Shown here piece by piece: positions 1-7,688 of a stretch of 64,000 nucleotides of DNA. Within the stretch, counting starts at the first letter, position 1. The number at the start of each line of letters is the position of its first letter. Source of the stretch: Desulfomonilaceae bacterium (lineage in GTDB: Bacteria > Desulfobacterota > Desulfomonilia > Desulfomonilales > Desulfomonilaceae); assembly GCA_041662605.1 (NCBI GenBank), contig JBAZSD010000005.1:1-64000 (forward strand). Direction: 5' to 3'. The notes below the pieces were generated by a model that worked only from the letters and a program-made list of their open reading frames with translations, was not told the DNA's origin and made no database searches. The position numbers and the translations under genes were made by a program.

Positions 1-1
1 A

Positions 2-358
2 GTGGATTTGAGCTTATCCGGCGAGCCGGCCAAAGAGGCTCCCAAGGCCGCTGCTCCAGCCAAACCTGCGGCAGCTCCCAAGCCGGCTCCTAAACCAGTC
101 GAAATTCCCAAACCTGTTGAAAAACCAGTGGAGCCGACTAAGCCGGTTGTAGCGGCAAAACCCACCCCGGTTAGCGCCCCCGCGGCAAAACCGGCGCTTG
201 TTGTAGCTCCTCCTGTCCAGATTTCTGGTCAGGACGTGGCTATCGATGTTTCGGGTGAGTTGACGGATGAGGATATTCAGGACCTTAGAGATATGGTCGC
301 AGCTTTTCGAGCGGTAAGGGCTTTTGTTTCCAATGTTGGAGCTAAGCTCTTGGGATGA
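2..358 (+). CDS. C-terminal part of an Ala/Pro/Lys-rich protein (partial)
   Basis: The reading frame is open to the left edge of the window, so this is probably the end of a longer protein rather than a gene beginning at the GTG at position 2. The first two thirds are a low-complexity tether of Pro, Ala, Lys and Val with repeated PKPVEKPVEP-like units. The last 45 or so residues look folded: a short beta-type stretch (QISGQDVAIDVSGEL), then an acidic-to-hydrophobic helix and a terminal helix ending AKLLG. Such tethers often join domains in envelope or signalling proteins. I do not recognise the family and assign no function. The gene is convergent with secG and is followed 32 bp later by the large palindrome holding parS. 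Confidence 0.6.
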   Translation: MDLSLSGEPAKEAPKAAAPAKPAAAPKPAPKPVEIPKPVEKPVEPTKPVVAAKPTPVSAPAAKPALVVAPPVQISGQDVAIDVSGELTDEDIQDLRDMVAAFRAVRAFVSNVGAKLLG

Positions 359-390
359 TTTTCACGGTTATTTTTCAGACTTTGCGGTAG

Positions 391-432
391 CGCAAAAGCC
401 CTATGTTTCACGTGAAACATAGGGCTTTTGCG
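391..432. terminator. 42-bp perfect palindrome, probable bidirectional terminator
   Basis: Positions 391-411 and 412-432 are perfect reverse complements, giving a 21-bp stem with no loop beyond what the hairpin tip needs. The ends read CGCAAAAGCCC and GGGCTTTTGCG, the A-stem-T arrangement typical of a rho-independent terminator shared by two convergent genes, here the Ala/Pro-rich gene on plus (ends 358) and secG on minus (ends 456). The centre is a parS site. The terminator role is inferred from form and position. Confidence 0.75.
404..419. promoter_or_regulatory. parS centromere site (ParB binding)
   Basis: The sequence TGTTTCACGTGAAACA matches the bacterial chromosomal parS consensus TGTTNCACGTGAAACA at every position. 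ParB binds this 16-bp palindrome, loads as a CTP-dependent clamp and spreads, and ParA acts on the resulting complex to segregate the origin region. ParA and ParB are encoded about 35 kb away in this window. No second perfect copy was seen on reading the rest of the window. Confidence 0.9.
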
Positions 433-455
433 TTTAAAATTAAAATCTTACCGCT

Positions 456-887
456 TTATTTCGCTCCCGAATCTGTTTTTGTTTCTGATGTAGGATTAGG
501 GGACGTTTTTTGTGTATTGTCTGCGCCCTGGGCGTTAGAATTTACAGGTGGGCCTTGTTCTTTCCCGGGACTCTCTTTCCCCACTGGTGGAACCACAGGA
601 CCACCGGCGGGAGCTGATTGTTCGGTCATCAAGGATCGTTCTTGAACTGCAGGCGCTTTACCGGAAAAATATGTCAACACAATAGAGGTCACCATAAAAA
701 CCACCGCAGCGATAACCGTGATCTTGCTTAAGAATGTAGCGGCTCCAGTGCTTCCAAATACGGTCTGGTTCGACCCCCCGCCGAAAACCGCGCCTATATC
801 GGCTCCCTTTCCGGTTTGCAGTAATATTATAAGAATCAACGCGATACAGACGACTACATGAACGACTAAAATAACAGCGGTAAGCAT
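456..887 (-). CDS. secG: Protein translocase subunit SecG
   Basis: SecG is the small membrane subunit of SecYEG, which moves unfolded proteins across the inner membrane. The 143-residue product has the family signature: a first membrane helix from about residue 4 to 24, the conserved loop ILLQTGKGADIGAVFGGGSNQTVFGS, and a second helix at about 53-74. The remaining 70 residues are a hydrophilic Pro/Gly/Asn-rich tail, longer than in E. coli SecG (110 residues); such tails vary among delta-proteobacterial homologues. It is the last gene of gap-pgk-tpiA-secG and starts 15 bp after tpiA. A tpiA-secG order is common in bacteria, so co-transcription is likely. The gene ends at the parS palindrome. 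Confidence 0.95.
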   Translation of the reverse strand: MLTAVILVVHVVVCIALILIILLQTGKGADIGAVFGGGSNQTVFGSTGAATFLSKITVIAAVVFMVTSIVLTYFSGKAPAVQERSLMTEQSAPAGGPVVPPVGKESPGKEQGPPVNSNAQGADNTQKTSPNPTSETKTDSGAK

Positions 888-902
888 ATTCTTTGTTCCC
901 TT

Positions 903-1673
903 CTATATACCTGTTCCTTGCTCAATTATACCGATAAAATCATCAGCCTTCAATGACGCTCCTCCAATTAATCCTCCGTCAATGTCCGGACATCCCATTA
1001 AATCGTGAGCATTTGCCGGCTTTACGCTGCCTCCATAGAGAATCCGGATCTCACTGGCGATCTTTTTGCCCCACAAACCAGCCAATTCACCACGCACAAA
1101 CGTGTGGACTTCCTGCGCCTGCTCCAGGCCGGCCGTTTTACCCGTGCCAATCGCCCATACCGGTTCATAGGCGACTATGAAGCGCAACGGATTATCGATG
1201 ACCAAGGACTTGAGCCCCTCAACAAGTTGTCTCTTCAGGACTTCAAAAGTTGAGCCGGATTCTCGCTCTTGAAGTGTCTCACCTAAACAGAATATTGGTA
1301 TCAATCCGTTTCTAATTGCCGCCACAATTTTCTTATTAACCGACTGATTCGTTTCTCCGAAATATTGTCTTCTTTCGGAATGGCCGACAATTACGTGGGA
1401 ACATCCGATCTCTTTTAACATAGGGCCCGAAATTTGACCAGTAAACGCGCCCTTATCCTCCCAGAAAAGATCTTGCCCGCTTACCTGAATTTTTGTCTCT
1501 CGCGCCTCTTCTATCGCGCTCGCCAGAGACGTAAAGGGAGGGGCGATTATAACCTCACATTTTCCCCAAAGATTTTTCCCTTTTAGAATTAGCTCTTTAA
1601 CCAGATTCCGGGTGTCTGCGGTATTGTTGTTCATTTTCCAATTGCCAGCGACAATTGGTATTCTCTCTTTCAT
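903..1673 (-). CDS. tpiA: Triosephosphate isomerase
   Basis: Interconverts dihydroxyacetone phosphate and glyceraldehyde 3-phosphate in cytosolic glycolysis and gluconeogenesis. The 256-residue length is standard. The substrate lysine lies in GNWKMN (Lys13), the catalytic histidine in VGHSERR (about residue 97) and the base glutamate in AYEPVWAIGTG (about residue 170). The phosphate-binding GGSVKPANA and GGLIGGASL loops are present near the C-terminus. The start is the ATG preceding KERIPIVAGNWKMN. It lies 47 bp downstream of pgk and 15 bp upstream of secG, inside the glycolytic operon. Confidence 0.97.
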   Translation of the reverse strand: MKERIPIVAGNWKMNNNTADTRNLVKELILKGKNLWGKCEVIIAPPFTSLASAIEEARETKIQVSGQDLFWEDKGAFTGQISGPMLKEIGCSHVIVGHSERRQYFGETNQSVNKKIVAAIRNGLIPIFCLGETLQERESGSTFEVLKRQLVEGLKSLVIDNPLRFIVAYEPVWAIGTGKTAGLEQAQEVHTFVRGELAGLWGKKIASEIRILYGGSVKPANAHDLMGCPDIDGGLIGGASLKADDFIGIIEQGTGI

Positions 1674-1720
1674 TTCAGATTCCTTTCTCGTCTACAACAG
1701 CATGAAGAGCGGATTAGGCG

Positions 1721-2905
1721 TCAAGATTCCAGCGCTGCGACACCAGGAAGAGTTTTTCCTTCCATAAATTCCATAAAAGCTCCTCCGCCAGTAGAAATAT
1801 ATGATATTTTATCCGCCACGCCGGCTTGAGCGACAGCGCGAACAGAATCACCTCCCCCTACTATGGAAAAAGCATCGGACGCGGCTACAGCCGTCGCAAT
1901 ATCCATTGTGCCCTTCTTGAACGCCTCTTTCTCGAAAACACCCATTGGCCCATTCCAAATGATCGTAGAAGCTTTTTCGATCTGGGCGTCAAATTTTCTC
2001 ACCGTCGCGGGGCCGATATCCAGAGCCATCTCCAAAGGTTCTATCTTTCCCACAGGAGTTACATGCGCTTGCGACCCAAGTTCTATTCCAGCCGCGACGA
2101 CTACGTCTTCCGGCAGACAAAACAGGCGTTTCTTTTCCTGAGCGATACTCATGATTTCTTTACCCGTTTCAAGCATGTCGTTCTCAACAAGGGAGGCGCC
2201 CATTTCAACACCTTTGGCCTTCAAAAAAGTATTGGCCATTCCACCCCCGATTAAGACTGCTTCCATTTTCATTAAAATATTCTTGAGAACGCTTATTTTA
2301 TCCGAAACCTTGGCGCCGCCAATTATTCCCACTACAGGTTTTTTGGGGTTGGAAAATGCCTTTCCCAAGTTTTCCAACTCCTCCTTCATAAGAAGCCCAG
2401 CGCCTTTTTCTTTTACCAATTGAGCAATCCCGACGGTTGAACAATGCGCTCTATGCGCTGTTCCAAAAGCGTCGTTAATATATACGTCCGCTAATTCCGC
2501 CAACTTAGCGGAGAAAGCTGGATCATTCTTGGTCTCTTCACCGTGGAAGCGAACATTTTCCAAAACCACTAATTCGCCCGGTTTCAGGCTGTTCACTGCA
2601 GCAACGACATTAGGACCCACACTATCATCAACAAATTTGACTTCCTTAGACAACAGTTCGGATAACCGTTCTGCCACAGGTTTCAAACTCAACTCCGGCT
2701 TTACTTCCCCTTTCGGTCTTCCAAGATGAGAGCAAAGGATCAGTTTGGCTCCTTTTTCAATAGCGTACTTAATGGTTGGCGCCGCTCTACGAATTCTGGT
2801 GTCATCCTTGATGGAGCCCAACGCGTCCAGCGGGACATTAAAATCAAATCTCAAAAAGACCCTTTTGTCGCGTATATCAATGTCAACAATGCTTTTTACG
2901 GCCAT
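1721..2905 (-). CDS. pgk: Phosphoglycerate kinase
   Basis: Transfers phosphate between 1,3-bisphosphoglycerate and ADP, the first ATP-yielding step of lower glycolysis. The 394-residue protein has the family landmarks: RFDFNVPLD near residue 19, the substrate-binding SHLGRPKG, the hinge region GGAKVSDK, and the nucleotide-binding WNGPMGVFE and GGGDSVRAV in the C-terminal domain. It is the second gene of the gap-pgk-tpiA-secG unit. About 95 bp separate it from gap, and that space contains a GC-rich hairpin that could lower expression relative to gap. Confidence 0.97.
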   Translation of the reverse strand: MAVKSIVDIDIRDKRVFLRFDFNVPLDALGSIKDDTRIRRAAPTIKYAIEKGAKLILCSHLGRPKGEVKPELSLKPVAERLSELLSKEVKFVDDSVGPNVVAAVNSLKPGELVVLENVRFHGEETKNDPAFSAKLAELADVYINDAFGTAHRAHCSTVGIAQLVKEKGAGLLMKEELENLGKAFSNPKKPVVGIIGGAKVSDKISVLKNILMKMEAVLIGGGMANTFLKAKGVEMGASLVENDMLETGKEIMSIAQEKKRLFCLPEDVVVAAGIELGSQAHVTPVGKIEPLEMALDIGPATVRKFDAQIEKASTIIWNGPMGVFEKEAFKKGTMDIATAVAASDAFSIVGGGDSVRAVAQAGVADKISYISTGGGAFMEFMEGKTLPGVAALES

Positions 2906-2943
2906 TTTTCGGCTCCTGTTCAGTCATTATCTTTAGAAAACAA

Positions 2944-2979
2944 ACCGGCCCTTCATTATCAAATAACGCTGGGGCCGGT
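2944..2979 (-). terminator. GC-rich hairpin between gap and pgk
   Basis: ACCGGCCC (2944-2951) pairs perfectly with GGGCCGGT (2972-2979) around a 20-base loop. Read on the minus strand the stem is followed by TTTGTTTTC, so it may be a partial terminator or an mRNA-stabilising end for gap within the operon. The loop is long for an efficient terminator. Confidence 0.45.
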
Positions 2980-3000
2980 CAGTTCGATTTTTTCTCAAGC

Positions 3001-4011
3001 CTATTTCAATTTCCCACCGATGAACGCCGCTAAATCCGTCATCCTGGTCGAATATCCCGACTCGTTATCGTACCACGACAGAACCTTGACCATATTCTCC
3101 CCGACCATCATTGTGGACAGTGAATCAAATAGTGATGAATACGGGCTGTTAATAAAATCTGAACTTACCAGGGGCTCATCGATATAGGCCAGGATTCCCT
3201 TTAAAGGTCCCTCGGCGGCCTTTTTCATAGCAGAGTTGACACCTAGTATCGTGGTTTTTTTCTTGAGAATGGCAGTTAAGTCAACCAACGAAACATTGGG
3301 AGTAGGAACTCGAATAGAAAGGCCGTCGAGTTTTCCCGCGAGTTCCGGAATAACTAATCCTATAGCCACCGCAGCTCCTGTAGTGCTTGGTATCATGTTT
3401 ATCGCAGCGGCCCTAGCTCGGCGGAAATCCTTATGAACTGTGTCTAACAGGCTTTGATCCATAGTGTAGGAATGGATCGTGTTCATCATACCCCTCTCAA
3501 CGCCGAATTCATCGTTTAAAACTTTTACCAGAGGCGCCAGACAATTTGTCGTGCACGAGGCGTTAGAAATAATGTCATGTTTAGATGTGTCATAAGCGTT
3601 GTCGTTAACCCCTATGACAAACGTGCCATCGATATTTTTACCCGGCGCCGAAACTATGACTTTCTTAGCTCCCGCCTGTATGTGTTTGATAGCTTTTTCC
3701 TTATCTCTAAATATTCCTGTGCACTCCATAACTACGTCAATCTTGAGTTCAGCCCAGGGAAGGTTTAGCAGATCGTCCGTTATTTTAAGGGCTTTTACTT
3801 CTTTATTATCAACTTTGATTAATTTATCAGTGAAAGACACCTCTCCTGGATATGGCCCATGCACTGAATCTCGTTTGAATAAAAACGCCATCAGCTTTGG
3901 TTCCATCCTGTCGTTTACAGCTACGACCTCAATTTTCGGATTGGCTAAAGCGCTTCTCATTACTGTTCGGCCAATTCGGCCAAAACCATTGATTGCAATT
4001 CTTACTGACAT
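3001..4011 (-). CDS. gap: Glyceraldehyde-3-phosphate dehydrogenase (type I)
   Basis: Oxidises glyceraldehyde 3-phosphate with NAD and phosphate, or the reverse in gluconeogenesis. The 336-residue length is typical. The N-terminal Rossmann motif is INGFGRIGR, the active-site cysteine lies in SNASCTTNCLAPL (about residue 154) and the C-terminal SWYDNESGYSTR is conserved. A strong ribosome binding sequence, GGGGAGG, precedes the ATG. It is the first gene of the operon with pgk, tpiA and secG and is preceded by a near-consensus promoter at 4047-4075. Cofactor preference was not deduced. Confidence 0.97.
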   Translation of the reverse strand: MSVRIAINGFGRIGRTVMRSALANPKIEVVAVNDRMEPKLMAFLFKRDSVHGPYPGEVSFTDKLIKVDNKEVKALKITDDLLNLPWAELKIDVVMECTGIFRDKEKAIKHIQAGAKKVIVSAPGKNIDGTFVIGVNDNAYDTSKHDIISNASCTTNCLAPLVKVLNDEFGVERGMMNTIHSYTMDQSLLDTVHKDFRRARAAAINMIPSTTGAAVAIGLVIPELAGKLDGLSIRVPTPNVSLVDLTAILKKKTTILGVNSAMKKAAEGPLKGILAYIDEPLVSSDFINSPYSSLFDSLSTMMVGENMVKVLSWYDNESGYSTRMTDLAAFIGGKLK

Positions 4012-4046
4012 ATTGAACCTCCCCTATAGTGTTAGAGAACTCCATG

Positions 4047-4075
4047 ATATTAGTTGACTCTCAACTCTCAGTCAA
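4047..4075 (-). promoter_or_regulatory. Sigma-70 type promoter of the gap operon with overlapping palindrome
   Basis: On the minus strand TTGACT (plus 4070-4075) is followed after exactly 17 bases by TAATAT (plus 4047-4052). This is close to the TTGACA-17-TATAAT consensus and would start transcription about 30 bp upstream of gap. The spacer and -35 element overlap an inverted repeat, AGTTGAC at 4052-4058 and GTCAACT at 4071-4077, placed where a repressor could block polymerase. The regulator is unknown. Confidence 0.65.
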
Positions 4076-4244
4076 CTTTGAAAGATTTATTTCCTTGTGT
4101 TTTCAAGCTAATTCAGCTATATGTTAACCTAAACGAGAGGTCAGGAAACGTTAAATCCGACCTTTCCTTTTAGTCCAAAACCACCTGAATCAGAGTGGCG
4201 GTTCAAAGACTCAGCATCTATCGCCGGCGTGAGCGTAAGTGAAT

Positions 4245-4667
4245 ATGAATAAGTTGTTGCGCACTTTTCTTGCGACCTTATCGATGTTCATGCTCACCAG
4301 CGTCTTCAATTATGAATTCTCTCGAGCCCAGAGCGGATCAGCCAATCCCTGGAAAATAACCAGCGTCAGAATCTGCAAGACTTCTTCAGGTTCGTTAAGC
4401 TCTTCAATGGAGGCCATAGGCGCGTACCCGGTTTACACCTTCTTTATTCCCAGACCGGTTTGGACAGTAAATGGCACTGTTGTTGAAGCTGTTCCAGTTT
4501 ACCAGCATGGGCGCCTGGTTTCTTTTGAGCTTTTGAACTCTAGCCCTTACCTCAATTCTGGATCCAAGAATACTGTTAAGTTCGCGTTACCCGACCATAA
4601 CGGTGTTCGGGTTTTCTTTTTTGATTCTAAAAAATTTGGCCCAGGAGAATGCTACGAGTTTTTCTAA
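4245..4667 (+). CDS. Small secreted protein of unknown function
   Basis: I do not recognise the family. The product, about 140 residues from the ATG at 4245, begins with a basic-hydrophobic signal peptide (NKLLRTFLATLSMFMLTSVF) and a likely cleavage near SRAQ-SGSA. The mature part is small and beta-rich, with tracts such as PVYTFFIPRPVWTVNGT, two cysteines (one in VRICKTSS, one in GECYEFF) that could form a disulphide, and an aromatic C-terminus. A GTG six bases upstream at 4239 is an alternative start; neither has a clear ribosome binding site. It stands alone between gap (divergent) and the convergent cysteine synthase gene. Periplasmic or outer-membrane location is inferred from the signal peptide only. 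Confidence 0.6.
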   Translation: MNKLLRTFLATLSMFMLTSVFNYEFSRAQSGSANPWKITSVRICKTSSGSLSSSMEAIGAYPVYTFFIPRPVWTVNGTVVEAVPVYQHGRLVSFELLNSSPYLNSGSKNTVKFALPDHNGVRVFFFDSKKFGPGECYEFF

Positions 4668-4699
4668 TCGAAAGTCTTGATCCATTCTCCTTGAATCCA

Positions 4700-5608
4700 T
4701 TAAGGGGGGCATTTTGCGCAAATTGATTTAAACAATGTCGTGCTAAGGTACCTATCCCCTCTGTCCGGTAAAATACAAACGATCGTTCCGCTAACCATGT
4801 CTTTGGCTGTTTGAACCGCTCCATAGACCGCAGCGCCGGCGCTCATTCCAACAAAAATTCCCTGGGTAAGAGCAAGCCAGCGCGTGGTATTGTACGCTTG
4901 CTCATCGTTTACCCTTACTGTTGCATCGATGCGTCTCGGATCATAAATTTTCGGAACAATAGCTTCCGACATGTTTTTCAGTCCTTGAATCGCATGGCCT
5001 TCAACCGGTTCGACTCCTATCACTTTTATTTCAGGATTCACTTCCTTGAGGCGCCTCGACACTCCCATGAGAGTTCCAGTAGTCCCCATTCCAGCCACAA
5101 AGACATCAACTTCGTTTCTGGTCTGTTCGAGAATTTCTACTCCCGTTGTCATATAATGGGCTTCCCAGTTATAAGGGTTCTCGAATTGATTTGGCATAAA
5201 ATATTTGTCTGGATCCGACTCGTAAATTTGCCGCGCCCGACGGATAGCTCCATCCGTGCTTTCGCACGACTCGGTTATTTCGAGTTCCGCTCCAAACGCT
5301 CTCAAGGTGTTTCTTCGTTCATGGCTAACACACCCTGGTAATGTAAGAAGGCATCGATAGCCTTTACACGCCGCAACCATTGATAATCCGATTCCTGTGT
5401 TTCCCGAAGTCGGTTCCAGTATGATTTTGTCTTTGGTAATTAATCCTAGTTCCTCCGCCTTACGGATCATATAGACGGCAATTCTGTCTTTTATGGAGCC
5501 GCCAGGGTTATTTCCTTCCAGTTTCCCGAAAATTCTCACTCCATTTGAGCCGTCTGGCTTTTGAATCTCTACTAATGGCGTGTTCCCTATGAGATTGAGA
5601 ATGCTCAT
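4700..5608 (-). CDS. Cysteine synthase family protein (CysK/CysM paralogue)
   Basis: A fold-type II PLP enzyme of the O-acetylserine sulfhydrylase family, which joins an activated serine to sulphide or a related thiol to make cysteine. The PLP lysine is in GGSIKDR (about residue 41), the substrate loop is EPTSGNTGIG, and the phosphate-binding loop is GMGTTGTLMG; the 302-residue length fits. It differs from the second copy at 58806-59765 in its substrate loops (GCVSHERRNTL against DSMSVERRKVL), and its C-terminus ends CAKCPP, a CxxC pair not usual in CysK. It might be CysM-like, O-phosphoserine-using or a cystathionine beta-synthase relative; the sequence alone does not settle this. It stands alone and converges with the secreted protein gene. 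Confidence 0.85.
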   Translation of the reverse strand: MSILNLIGNTPLVEIQKPDGSNGVRIFGKLEGNNPGGSIKDRIAVYMIRKAEELGLITKDKIILEPTSGNTGIGLSMVAACKGYRCLLTLPGCVSHERRNTLRAFGAELEITESCESTDGAIRRARQIYESDPDKYFMPNQFENPYNWEAHYMTTGVEILEQTRNEVDVFVAGMGTTGTLMGVSRRLKEVNPEIKVIGVEPVEGHAIQGLKNMSEAIVPKIYDPRRIDATVRVNDEQAYNTTRWLALTQGIFVGMSAGAAVYGAVQTAKDMVSGTIVCILPDRGDRYLSTTLFKSICAKCPP

Positions 5609-5808
5609 GTCAGACTCTTCCCAAAAAATTCCGAATTCATAATTTCCCTAATCTTTTTAACATTTTCACTCGTTATAAGTGAAGAGTTTTCGTTCCTGCA
5701 AGAAGCCTTCAGGACCATTCCGTGGCATTTTCCCCTGTTATGTCTTGAAATATCGCTCACTTTTTTATATAATAACATCGAAATCCTTACCTAATTGGAG
5801 TTTTCATT

Positions 5809-6564
5809 ATGAAGGGCTTATTGAGCTTGAAGCGTATATTTTTTTGCGCGCTTTTAGTAGCTCTTCTGAGTATGTCTTTCTTTTTAACAAGCAGTTCGGC
5901 TCAAGCCTCGTTTGACGTGTCTAAAGACGCGTTTACAATTTCGAATGCGCCGGGCTATTGCTTTGCAATGGCCGCCTTTGCGCGCTGGTACTATCTGAAC
6001 CGACCCGACGGCCTTCCACTCAGGAAGATGCTCACTGAAAAAACCCAAACCAAAATAGCCAAACAATTGCAGGATTTTTATAGTAAGAACTTAGTCCAAA
6101 TTCAGGCCGATTTTTGTAATCGCTATAATGGAAACAATTCCGAACCCTTTCGGCGGCTGGTGAGCGGCTTGACCGCCGGTGAGCCTCGAATAGTTTTGCT
6201 CATGAACAAGGGCTCTTCACGAGCTGTCTTGCACGCGGTCCTTGCGTTCGCGTGGCTACCGGAAAAAAATTGTCTCAAGGTTTATGATCCAAATTATATT
6301 AATGAGGAGCGCTATATAGATCTTGGAAATAACAAGTACACCTCGCTGGATATAACATACCACGCTATTTGTTTCCCTGAGGCCTTGGAATATCATGAGG
6401 GGCTTACAAGAAAAATACGCTACCTGTATTCAGCTTTTGCTTCAACCAGACCCACCGGGGCCGGTCCTACCGCTACTCCCCGATTTATGAAGGCTTCTGC
6501 GCCTGCTGGGAATGGTGGGTCGATACTTCCTAAGAATTACCTTCCCGACTCAAAAACCAAATGA
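5809..6564 (+). CDS. Secreted protein with a papain-like Cys-His-Asp arrangement
   Basis: No family is recognised with certainty. The 251-residue product has a signal peptide (residues 1 to about 33, cleavage near SSSAQA-SF). In the mature part Cys51 in GYCFAMAAFARW begins a helix, His142 lies in LHAVLAFAW at the start of a beta strand, and Asp160 lies in KVYDPNY. Cys heading a helix, then His on a strand, then Asp/Asn, is the layout of papain-like and C39-like peptidases and of some transglutaminase-like proteins, so a periplasmic cysteine peptidase or amidase role is a reasonable inference. The last 40 residues are a Pro/Ala/Gly-rich tail. Its 3' end overlaps the convergent barrel-like gene by 15 bp. 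Confidence 0.6.
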   Translation: MKGLLSLKRIFFCALLVALLSMSFFLTSSSAQASFDVSKDAFTISNAPGYCFAMAAFARWYYLNRPDGLPLRKMLTEKTQTKIAKQLQDFYSKNLVQIQADFCNRYNGNNSEPFRRLVSGLTAGEPRIVLLMNKGSSRAVLHAVLAFAWLPEKNCLKVYDPNYINEERYIDLGNNKYTSLDITYHAICFPEALEYHEGLTRKIRYLYSAFASTRPTGAGPTATPRFMKASAPAGNGGSILPKNYLPDSKTK

Positions 6565-7374
6565 GACTCCACCTGTAAATCCCGTTGAACTGAGAAACCA
6601 TTCGTTGTTTAGTTCCTGGTTGTTTTCAACCGAACTGACCAGACGTTGCGAAAATCCTAAACTCAATCTTACGTCAGGGTAAAGTTCCCAGTTGCTTGAT
6701 AACTGAAAATTTGAGACCAATCCCATGGTAATTAGGCTCATGCCCTCCCACTCCGCTCGAAACTCCAATCCATACGGCGCCCAAAATCGCGCTTGAATTC
6801 CTACTGTGGGGAAAATAGCATCCAGCTTTCTGGTGTTTGAGGTATTGGCGCCTTCTTCATTCTCACCGTTAAGTGATACCCCGTAGCGTAAATAGTGTAT
6901 CCCCAGCGAAGGACAAATACCCCAGGAATTAACGTCGAAAAGCCTATACGCATAATTAAATCTCAACCAATTAACATCGACCCTCGTATCCACAAGAGAA
7001 TTCTCTGGATACAGCCTATTATGGAAAAGCAGTTCTCGCTGAATCCGTTTAAGTCCTGTGGCCAACATCATAAAATAGTCCAGGTCGAAAAAGTATGAAT
7101 CACCAATTTGCGCGTCCGCAAATACTGTAACAGATTCTGTCTGATCCGCTCCCAAATCCGGCCCCATATAAATCCTTGCCCCTGACGCGGGTCGACCGCC
7201 AGCCGGAATAAGAAAATCACCACTGACCCATTGATAGCCCCACTTGATTCCAGAAAAAAACCTTCCCCATGAAGTCAATCTGAAGGGTTCTTGGGCAGAC
7301 GCGTCATAAACTGATCCGGCTGCGATAAAAAACAATATCAAAAATAATATTGCGGGCAATTTTCTTTGGCCCAT
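6550..7374 (-). CDS. Probable outer-membrane beta-barrel protein
   Basis: The 274-residue product starts with a signal peptide (KLPAILFLILFFIAAGSV, cleavage near ASAQ-EP). The mature protein is rich in alternating polar and aromatic strands, for example FFSGIKWGYQWVSG, LRFNYAYRLFDV and LEFRAEWEGMSLI, and it ends in phenylalanine (GGVSFGF), the usual recognition signal for the BAM outer-membrane assembly machinery. About ten to twelve strands would fit. The family and cargo are unknown. The start is supported by an AGGTGG sequence upstream. A rho-independent terminator with a U-tract lies about 110 bases before the start codon, so read-through or attenuation from upstream is possible. Confidence 0.65.
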   Translation of the reverse strand: MGQRKLPAILFLILFFIAAGSVYDASAQEPFRLTSWGRFFSGIKWGYQWVSGDFLIPAGGRPASGARIYMGPDLGADQTESVTVFADAQIGDSYFFDLDYFMMLATGLKRIQRELLFHNRLYPENSLVDTRVDVNWLRFNYAYRLFDVNSWGICPSLGIHYLRYGVSLNGENEEGANTSNTRKLDAIFPTVGIQARFWAPYGLEFRAEWEGMSLITMGLVSNFQLSSNWELYPDVRLSLGFSQRLVSSVENNQELNNEWFLSSTGFTGGVSFGF

Positions 7375-7688
7375 GATTAAACCACCTTTCTTACAGTGGT
7401 TACTTGATGCTCCGCTTTATATAATTTTCATACATCCTCTTCAACTCATAAATTTCATGAGCGGCCATGACTGTCTAAAAAAAAGAACGGAAACCTTGTG
7501 GGTCTCCGTTCTTTGGCGTGAAACATCTAAAGTCAAATCCATGTAACAGGGTTGCCTCGCTTGTATCTTTTCCTCCGGAGCCGCGTTTTATGTGAGCGGA
7601 TTACCGCTGACATTCTGATTCATCCTATTTTATGCGTCTATGACTAACCACACAGCCTATTCGCAATTATCCGACAAAAGAAGAAACG
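7375..7688 (-). other. Intergenic leader region with terminator and small hairpins
   Basis: No protein gene was found in this 314-bp stretch. Read on the minus strand it holds a small hairpin AGCGG/CCGCT (7595-7608), the GC palindrome CTCCGGAG, an unstructured segment, and then a strong terminator (7482-7514). It could be the 3' end of the upstream small gene, a separate small RNA, or an attenuating leader for the barrel-protein gene. No known riboswitch consensus was recognised. Confidence 0.4.
7478..7514 (-). terminator. Rho-independent terminator
   Basis: On the minus strand AAAGAACGGAGACCC and GGTTTCCGTTCTTT form a 14-bp stem (one G-U or mismatch position) around a short CACAA-type loop, followed at once by a run of T residues. 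It lies 175 bp downstream of the minus-strand gene ending at 7689 and about 104 bp upstream of the barrel-protein start. Confidence 0.8.

Noticed and set aside
3599..4057. 152-codon frame on plus, opposite gap
   Set aside because: Antisense to a strongly conserved gap gene; composition mirrors the codons of gap, and no domain is visible.
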